64,000 nt of DNA, from contig NZ_QEKW01000001.1 in assembly GCF_003096675.1 (NCBI RefSeq), forward strand, positions 806,001 through 870,000, written 5' to 3'. Position numbers and translations under genes: made by a program. Source of the stretch: Actinomycetospora cinnamomea (lineage in GTDB: Bacteria; Actinomycetota; Actinomycetes; Mycobacteriales; Pseudonocardiaceae). Below the pieces are notes generated by a model. The model saw nothing but the letters and a program-made list of their open reading frames with translations, was not told the DNA's origin and did not search any database. Shown here one piece after another: positions 57,689 to 64,000 of this stretch; positions within the stretch are counted from its first letter, which is position 1; the number at the start of each line of letters is the position of its first letter.

Positions 57689-59512
57689 TCAGCCCGTGCC
57701 GAGGGCCGCCAGGCGCGGGGCGCGGGGGTCGGGCGCGGCGAGGCGGCGCTTGTCGGCCTCGACGTCGGTGTCGACCGACTGCGAGTCCCGCTCGGCCTGG
57801 ACGCGCTCGATGTAGGAGCGCACCTCGTACTCGCGCTGCTCGTCGGTCCAGCCCAGCAGCTCGGCCATCTGTGCGCCGACCGCCGCGGCCGAGTCGACGC
57901 CGCGGTGGGCGTACTCGATGGAGATGCGGGTGCGGCGTGCCAGCACGTCGTCGAGGTGCAGCGCGCCCTCGTAGGCCACCGCGTAGGCGATCTCCGCCCG
58001 CAGGTAGTCCGGGGCGGCCTCCACCGGCTCGAGCAGCGAGGGGTCCCCCCCGTTGGCACGGTCGCCCATGGCCAGCAGGCCGTGCAGCAGGGAGCCGTAG
58101 CGGTCGAGCAGGTGGCGCACGCGGTGCGGGTGCAGGCCGTGGCGCAGGCCGAGCTGCTCGGCCTGGTTGACCAGCGCGTAGTACCCGTCGGCGCCGACGA
58201 GCGGCACGCGGTCGGTGACCGACGGCGCGACCCGCGTGGGGATGTCCTCGGCCGCCGCGTCGATCGCGTCGGCGGCCATCACGCGGTAGGTCGTGTACTT
58301 GCCGCCCGCGATCGCGACGAGCCCGGGCATCACGCGCGACACGGCGTGCTCGCGGGAGAGCTTCGAGGTCTCCTCGCTCTCGCCGGCCAGCAGCGGGCGC
58401 AGGCCCGCGTACACGCCCTCGATGTCGTCGTGGGTCAGCGGCGTGACGAGCACGCGGTTGATGTGCTCGAGCAGGTAGTCGAGGTCCTGGCGGGTGGCCG
58501 CGGGGTGGGCCAGGTCGAGGTTCCAGTCGGTGTCGGTGGTGCCCACGATCCAGTGGTTGCGCCACGGGATGACGAACAGCACCGACTTCTCGGTCCGCAG
58601 GATCATGCCGGTGTCGGACGGGATCTTGTCGCGGGCGACGAGGAAGTGGACGCCCTTCGACGCCTTCACGCGGAACCGTCCGCGGGTGCCGGCCGCGTGC
58701 TGCATCTGGTCGGTCCAGACCCCGGTGCAGTTGACGACCACCGACGCGCGGACGTCGGTCTCCCGACCCGTCTCCACATCGCGCACGCGCACGCCGGCCA
58801 CCCGGTCGACCTCGTGGAGGAAGTCGACGACCTGGGTGGAGGTGCGGACCACGGCCCCGTACTGGGCGGCCGTGCGCCCCACCATCATCGTGTGCCGGGC
58901 GTCGTCGGCCTGGGCGTCGTAGTAGCGGATCGCGCCGACCAGGGCGCTGCGCTTGAGCGCCGGCGCCATGCGCAGCGCGCCGGAGCGGGTGAGCTGCTTC
59001 TGGTGGGGGAGCGAGCTCTTGCCGCCCATCGTGTCGTAGAGCGTCACGCCGGCGGTGACGTACGGGCGCTCCCAGTGCGCGGTGAGCGGGTAGAGGAAGC
59101 TGACCGGCTTGATCAGGTGCGGTGCGAGGCGCGTCATGTTGAGTTCGCGCTCGCGAAGCGCCTCGCGCACCAGCCCGAAGTCGAGCTGCTCGAGGTAGCG
59201 CAGCCCGCCGTGGAACAGCTTCGACGAGCGGCTCGACGTCCCCGACGCCAGGTCGCGCGCCTCGACCAGGGCCACCTTGAGCCCTCGGGTCGCCGCGTCC
59301 AGCGCCGCCCCGGTGCCGACCACGCCGCCGCCCACCACGACGACGTCGAACTGCTCGGAGGCCAGCCGGTCCCACGCCCGCGCCCGCGAGGCCGGCCCGA
59401 GACGCGACGGCTCGGCGGCCGCGTCCAGCGCCTCCGCCTCGGCCTGTGTCCCGGCGTCCGGACGCGCCGCGCCGTCGCCGGTGTTGCCGTCGCCGCCTCG
59501 TCCAGCACCCAC
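57689..59512 (-). CDS. glpD: Glycerol-3-phosphate dehydrogenase (FAD)
   Basis: This 607-residue membrane-associated FAD enzyme oxidises glycerol-3-phosphate to dihydroxyacetone phosphate. VVVVGGGVVGTGAALDAATRGLKVALVEA binds FAD, SSRSSKLFHGGLRYLEQ and NHWIVGTTDTDW are typical, and AIAGGKYTTYRVMA near the end is conserved. GTG 59512 was chosen because GAGGGG is 6 nt upstream; GTG 59530 is possible. A -10 TAGCGT at 59543-59548 drives it. It is divergent from glpF, and a LacI-type operator lies between. Confidence 0.93.
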   Translation of the reverse strand: MGAGRGGDGNTGDGAARPDAGTQAEAEALDAAAEPSRLGPASRARAWDRLASEQFDVVVVGGGVVGTGAALDAATRGLKVALVEARDLASGTSSRSSKLFHGGLRYLEQLDFGLVREALRERELNMTRLAPHLIKPVSFLYPLTAHWERPYVTAGVTLYDTMGGKSSLPHQKQLTRSGALRMAPALKRSALVGAIRYYDAQADDARHTMMVGRTAAQYGAVVRTSTQVVDFLHEVDRVAGVRVRDVETGRETDVRASVVVNCTGVWTDQMQHAAGTRGRFRVKASKGVHFLVARDKIPSDTGMILRTEKSVLFVIPWRNHWIVGTTDTDWNLDLAHPAATRQDLDYLLEHINRVLVTPLTHDDIEGVYAGLRPLLAGESEETSKLSREHAVSRVMPGLVAIAGGKYTTYRVMAADAIDAAAEDIPTRVAPSVTDRVPLVGADGYYALVNQAEQLGLRHGLHPHRVRHLLDRYGSLLHGLLAMGDRANGGDPSLLEPVEAAPDYLRAEIAYAVAYEGALHLDDVLARRTRISIEYAHRGVDSAAAVGAQMAELLGWTDEQREYEVRSYIERVQAERDSQSVDTDVEADKRRLAAPDPRAPRLAALGTG

Positions 59513-59542
59513 GTCCGACCCCTCTCTCACGTGTCCGTCACC

Positions 59543-59548
59543 ACGCTA
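59543..59548 (-). promoter_or_regulatory. -10 element of glpD
   Basis: TAGCGT on the minus strand, about 31 nt before GTG 59512, consistent with a short leader carrying the ribosome site. Confidence 0.5.
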
Positions 59549-59580
59549 ACCCCCGGCACCAGCCCGCACCCGATCACGCG

Positions 59581-59596
59581 GCGCAAGCGATTGCGC
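59581..59596. promoter_or_regulatory. LacI-family-type operator GCGCAAGCGATTGCGC
   Basis: Arms GCGCAA and TTGCGC flank GCGA, so the centre reads AAGCGATT, fitting the LacI-family core AANCGNTT. It is placed between the glpD -10 and the glpF promoter and could repress or activate both. No LacI-family gene lies in the window. Confidence 0.6.
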
Positions 59597-59657
59597 TCCC
59601 CGCGGTGACCGATCGACCGGTGGGCGACCCGCCACGCCCGGATCCACCCGCAGAGCG

Positions 59658-59687
59658 TGGACACGCCGTGAGGCACGCCACTACCGT
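59658..59687 (+). promoter_or_regulatory. Promoter of glpF-glpK
   Basis: TGGACA (59658-59663) and TACCGT (59682-59687) are 18 nt apart, a good fit to an actinobacterial housekeeping promoter. The leader to glpF is about 80 nt. Confidence 0.55.
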
Positions 59688-59772
59688 CCTGCCCGATCAC
59701 GTCCGTTCCGGATCACCGCGGCCCGCGGGCGGACGCGTCGCAGGGGCCGGGTCATCGTCGACGGGAGTCCTC

Positions 59773-60495
59773 GTGAGCGCGTGGAGCATCATCTTCTCGG
59801 AGTTCCTCGGCACCGCCGTGCTGCTCCTGTTCGGTTGCGGTGTCGTGGCCACGGTCCTGCTGCCACGCACCAACTCCGACGGGGACACGGCGTCGTGGGT
59901 GCTGATCACCTTCGGCTGGGGCCTGGGCGTGTTCGCCGGCGCCAGCATCGCCGACGCCTCGGGCGGCAACATCAACCCCGCGGTCACGATCGGCGCGGCC
60001 CTGTCGGGCGCGACGCCGTGGTCGCAGGTGCCGTGGTACCTCATCGGCCAGTTCGCCGGGGCGTTCGTGGGCGCGGTGCTGGCGTGGCTGGCCTACAAAC
60101 TGCAGTTCGACGCCAACGAGGACAACAGCGGCACGCTGAACATCTTCTCCACCAACCCGCCGATCAAGCGCTACGGGTGGAACATGGTCACCGAGATCAT
60201 CGCGACCTTCGCGCTGGTCCTGTTCCTCCTGGTGGCGCCCTACGGCGACAGCCCCGCGATCTACGCCGCCGCGGCGGCGGTCGTCGTCGGCATCGGGCAG
60301 GTGCTGGGCGGCCCCACGGGGTACGCCATCAACCCCGCCCGCGACCTCGGTCCGCGCATCGCCTACGCGATCCTGCCGATCCGCGGCAAGGGCTCCCCCG
60401 ACTGGGGCTACTCCTGGGTCCCGGTCGTCGGCCCGCTCATCGGCGCCGCCCTCGCCGCCCTGGTCGCCGCCGGCGCCCCGGTCGCCGCGCCGTGA
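59773..60495 (+). CDS. glpF: Glycerol facilitator
   Basis: This 240-residue aquaporin-family channel carries glycerol across the membrane. The two NPA boxes are [12 protein letters not shown] and [11 protein letters not shown], with hydrophobic helices between and an N-terminal [23 protein letters not shown] 59773 has GGGAG 5 nt upstream. The next gene is glpK. It is divergent from glpD. Confidence 0.94.
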   Translation: MSAWSIIFSEFLGTAVLLLFGCGVVATVLLPRTNSDGDTASWVLITFGWGLGVFAGASIADASGGNINPAVTIGAALSGATPWSQVPWYLIGQFAGAFVGAVLAWLAYKLQFDANEDNSGTLNIFSTNPPIKRYGWNMVTEIIATFALVLFLLVAPYGDSPAIYAAAAAVVVGIGQVLGGPTGYAINPARDLGPRIAYAILPIRGKGSPDWGYSWVPVVGPLIGAALAALVAAGAPVAAP

Positions 60496-60565
60496 CCCCC
60501 TCGTCGCCGGCGCGCGACGACACCGTCCGTCCCGTCCCACCCCGTCCCGCGAGGAGCGTCCCCGC

Positions 60566-62064
<1,499 letters not shown>

Positions 62065-62068
<4 letters not shown>

Positions 62069-62778
62069 CCGACCTGGCCCGTGGGGGCGCCGCCGCCTCC
62101 GCGGGCCTGGTCCGCTGCGTCGGGGTGCCCTGGCTCGCCGGGCGTGAGGCTGTGCCACGTGTGCAGCGCGATCGCGGCCGCGCCGTCCACGTCGCCGCCG
62201 GCGCACCGCCGGATGAGCTCGTCGTGGCGTCGGAGGGACTCCTGCGCCTCGGGGGACGCGAAGCGTAGCCGCACCGCGCGCCGCAGCACGGGCGTGAACT
62301 GGTCGAGCACGGTCACGACCGCGCGGTTCCCCGCGACGACGACGGGGATCCGGTGGAGCTCGGCGTCGGCCCGGAGCGCGGCGCGGAGGTCGCGGGCCTC
62401 GATCGCCGCCGCGAACCGGTCGTTCGCCTCCCGCATCTCGCGCAGGTGCGCCTCCGTGAGGGCCGGCACCGCGTCGCGGACGGCGAGCTGGTGCATCGCG
62501 GCGACGACGGCGGCGGCGTCCCGGACGGCCTGCAGGTCGAGAGCGCTGACGCTGGTCGAGCGGCCCGGCTGCGCCACGACGAGTCCTGCCTGCGCGAGCC
62601 GCAGGACCGCCTCCCGCACCGGCGTGCGGCTCACACCGAGCCACGCCGCCAGCTCGGCGTCCCTGAGCTGCTCGCCCGGCGCGAACGTGCCGTCGACGAT
62701 CGCGTCGCACAGCCGCTCGTAGACGTCGTCGCGCAGCAGCGTGCGGTCGACCGTCGGGCCGTCGGTAGGCACCGGCAC
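62065..62778 (-). CDS. GntR-family (FCD) regulator
   Basis: This 237-residue protein has a winged-helix domain with [53 protein letters not shown] (about 15-70), and an FCD ligand domain with metal-type His residues (HREL-like [15 protein letters not shown] and [14 protein letters not shown]). GTG 62778 has GGAG 6 nt upstream. It is divergent from an alpha/beta-hydrolase gene across a strong palindrome (62837-62850), so it likely controls that pair rather than glpK. Confidence 0.9.
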
Positions 62779-62815
62779 TGCGTGCTCCTCTCGCCTGTTC
62801 CCGCGGTGGACGCCC

Positions 62816-62844
62816 TTGACCCTACACCATGCAGAGTGCAATAT
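62816..62844 (+). promoter_or_regulatory. Promoter of the 62907 hydrolase gene
   Basis: TTGACC (62816-62821), 17-nt spacer, CAATAT (62839-62844). The -10 lies inside the palindrome, so repressor binding would block it. Confidence 0.55.
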
Positions 62845-62850
62845 ATTGCA
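62837..62850. promoter_or_regulatory. Perfect palindrome TGCAATATATTGCA, likely GntR operator
   Basis: A 14-nt perfect palindrome, strikingly AT-rich in this genome, centred between the divergent GntR and hydrolase genes and overlapping the hydrolase -10. Confidence 0.7.
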
Positions 62851-62906
62851 TGCTCCGAACCGGAGCGCATCGGTCGGGCGAGTCGCCCGCGGAGAGAGGG
62901 ATGAAC

Positions 62907-63632
62907 ATGAGCGACACCGGGAAGCAGACCGTCGTCCTCGTCCACGGCGCCTTCGCCGACTCGTCGAGCTGGAACGACGTCATCGCGCCGCTCACCCGCG
63001 CGGGCCACACCGTGATCGCCGCCGCCAACCCGCTGCGCGGGCTGCAGGGCGACGCCGCCTACGTGCGCAGCGTCCTCGAGAGCATCGACGGCCCGATCGT
63101 CGTCGCCGGGCACTCCTACGGCGGGACCGTCATGACCGTTGCCGCCGAGGGCAACCCGAACGTCACCGCGCTCGTCTATATCGCGAGCTTCCTCCCGGAG
63201 GTCGGCGAGAGCACGGGAGAGCTGGCGAACAAGTTCCCCGGCAACCAGCTCGGCACGGCGTTGAAGGCCGTCCCGTACCCCCTCCCCGACGGCGGGACCG
63301 CGACGGACCTCTACGTCGAGCAGGACCAGTTCAACGAGATCTTCATCGGCGATGTCACGCCCGACGTGGCCGCGCGACTGGCCGTGATCCAGCGCCCGAT
63401 CGCCCAGCACGCCCTCGCCGACCCGGCCACAGCGTCGGCGTGGAGGTCGATCGAGTCGTGGAGCCTGCTCGCCCGGCAGGACCTCGCGGTCCCCGCCGAG
63501 GCCGTGCGCTTCATGTCCGAGCGTGCGGGGGCCCACCTCGTCGAGGTCGACGCGTCCCACGGCGTGACCGTCTCGCAGCCCGGCGCGGTCGCCGACCTCA
63601 TCCTCGAGGCGGCCGACGCGACGGCGCGGTGA
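62907..63632 (+). CDS. Alpha/beta-hydrolase (esterase/perhydrolase-like)
   Basis: This 241-residue enzyme has VVLVHGAFADSSSWNDVIAPL, nucleophile GHSYGG (near 78-83) and the catalytic histidine in DASHGVTVSQP at the end. It resembles haloperoxidase-like esterases that cleave small esters or lactones. ATG 62907 was chosen because GAGGG is then about 6 nt away; ATG 62901 abuts it. It is divergent from the GntR regulator and has a TTGACC/CAATAT promoter overlapped by the palindrome. Confidence 0.87.
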   Translation: MSDTGKQTVVLVHGAFADSSSWNDVIAPLTRAGHTVIAAANPLRGLQGDAAYVRSVLESIDGPIVVAGHSYGGTVMTVAAEGNPNVTALVYIASFLPEVGESTGELANKFPGNQLGTALKAVPYPLPDGGTATDLYVEQDQFNEIFIGDVTPDVAARLAVIQRPIAQHALADPATASAWRSIESWSLLARQDLAVPAEAVRFMSERAGAHLVEVDASHGVTVSQPGAVADLILEAADATAR

Positions 63633-63645
63633 GCACGGCCCGGCC

Positions 63646-64000
63646 CTAGTCCAGGTCGTCGTGCTGCATGAGGCGCCGGCCCGCCTCGGTCACCGACCCC
63701 GACAGGGAGGGGTAGATCGAGAACGTGTGGGCGAGGTCGTCCACCGTGAGGTTGTTCTGCACGGCCATGGCCAGCGGGAGGATCAGCTCGCTGGCCACGG
63801 GGGCGACGATCACGCCGCCGATGACGACACCGGTCGCCGGCCGACAGAAGATCTTCACGAAGCCCTCGCGGAGCCCCGACATCTTCGCCCGCGGGTTGGT
63901 CCCCAGCGGGAGGATCACCTCGCGGGCGGAGAACTCGCCCGACTCGACCTGCGCATGGCTGATGCCCACCGTGGCGACCTCGGGTCGGGTGAACACCGCC
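63646..64000 (-). CDS. lpdA: LpdA-type flavoprotein disulfide reductase-like protein, C-terminal part
   Basis: The reverse strand encodes the last 117 residues, the dimerisation domain: VFTRPEVATVGISHAQVESGE, KIFCRPATGVVIGGVIVAPVASELILPLAMAVQN, and FSIYPSLSGSVTEAGRRLMQHDDLD. The His-x-x-x-x-Glu pair of true lipoamide dehydrogenase is replaced by SGSVTEA, as in mycobacterial LpdA, a quinone reductase. In M. tuberculosis it lies next to glpD2. The N-terminal part is beyond the window edge. Confidence 0.9.
   Translation of the reverse strand, partial: AVFTRPEVATVGISHAQVESGEFSAREVILPLGTNPRAKMSGLREGFVKIFCRPATGVVIGGVIVAPVASELILPLAMAVQNNLTVDDLAHTFSIYPSLSGSVTEAGRRLMQHDDLD

Larger units (their letters stand above)
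59513..59772. other. 260-bp divergent control region of glpD and glpFK
   Basis: No gene is seen. It holds the glpD -10 (59543-59548), the LacI-like operator (59581-59596) and the glpF promoter (59658-59687). Confidence 0.75.

Noticed and set aside
57500-59608. Plus-strand 702-codon frame opposite glpD
   Set aside because: It is antisense to glpD, and its start region is just the translated repeat (ARVTLAA/ARASLAA).

Overview
The window is about 64 kb of very GC-rich, gene-dense DNA with many GTG starts, 4-base start/stop overlaps and actinobacterial marker families (MtrA, WhiB, F420 biosynthesis, AccD/AccE/AccA acyl-CoA carboxylase, LCP and WbbL cell-wall enzymes). It is a chromosomal segment of an actinomycete. 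Gene order closely follows the Mycobacterium tuberculosis stretch from Rv3246c (mtrA) to Rv3303c (lpdA), as I recall that map. The proteins and an embedded palindromic repeat family look more like Pseudonocardiales than Mycobacteriales; that genus-level view is inference. No rRNA, tRNA, CRISPR array, prophage or insertion sequence was seen.

Layout. 1-6.1 kb: the start of mtrA, tmk, ahcY, an acyl-CoA synthetase and an amino-acid permease. 6.4-13.9 kb: a CDF metal transporter, then the mannose cassette (manA, a SIS-domain protein, a Trm112-like protein, manB), DUF3499, a zincin-like protein, a VOC protein and a divergent relative of leucyl/phenylalanyl-tRNA-protein transferase. 14-22 kb: a 1193-residue GT2/membrane protein and whiB2, facing an M50 protease, cofD/fbiA, fbiB and a NUDIX gene. 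22-34 kb: a HhH-GPD glycosylase, manC, wbbL, rmlD, an LCP ligase, a TIGR03089 protein and a GDSL esterase, which together are a cell-envelope sugar and linkage module. 34-44 kb: fadE25, purE/purK, a degenerate GGDEF protein divergent from a sigma/zinc-finger/membrane fusion, GtrA, a two-component system and hisN. 44-55 kb: the acyl-CoA carboxylase neighbourhood (birA, accD, accE, maf, accA) with inserted YceI, TetR, SnoaL and methyltransferase genes. 55-64 kb: an MFS exporter, DUF1772, the glycerol regulon (glpD, glpF, glpK), a GntR/hydrolase divergent pair and the end of lpdA.

How the genes work together. ManA, ManB and ManC supply GDP-mannose. RmlD and WbbL make and transfer the rhamnose of the arabinogalactan linker, and the LCP protein probably attaches finished polymer to peptidoglycan. 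AccA, AccD and AccE form an acyl-CoA carboxylase biotinylated by BirA. GlpF, GlpK and GlpD import, phosphorylate and oxidise glycerol. CofD and FbiB build F420.

Notable sequence features. About fourteen genes have a TANNNT hexamer 6-9 nt upstream of the start and no clear ribosome site, which suggests leaderless transcription; in two cases the hexamer contains the stop codon of the gene before. A 29/30-bp unit carrying a ribosome site, a GTG start and an overlapping stop is tandemly repeated between accD and accE. A palindromic repeat lies twice upstream of DUF1772 and again, in frame, inside the N-terminus of FbiB. Several convincing operators were found, including a LacI-type site by glpD/glpF and a perfect AT-rich palindrome between the GntR and hydrolase genes.
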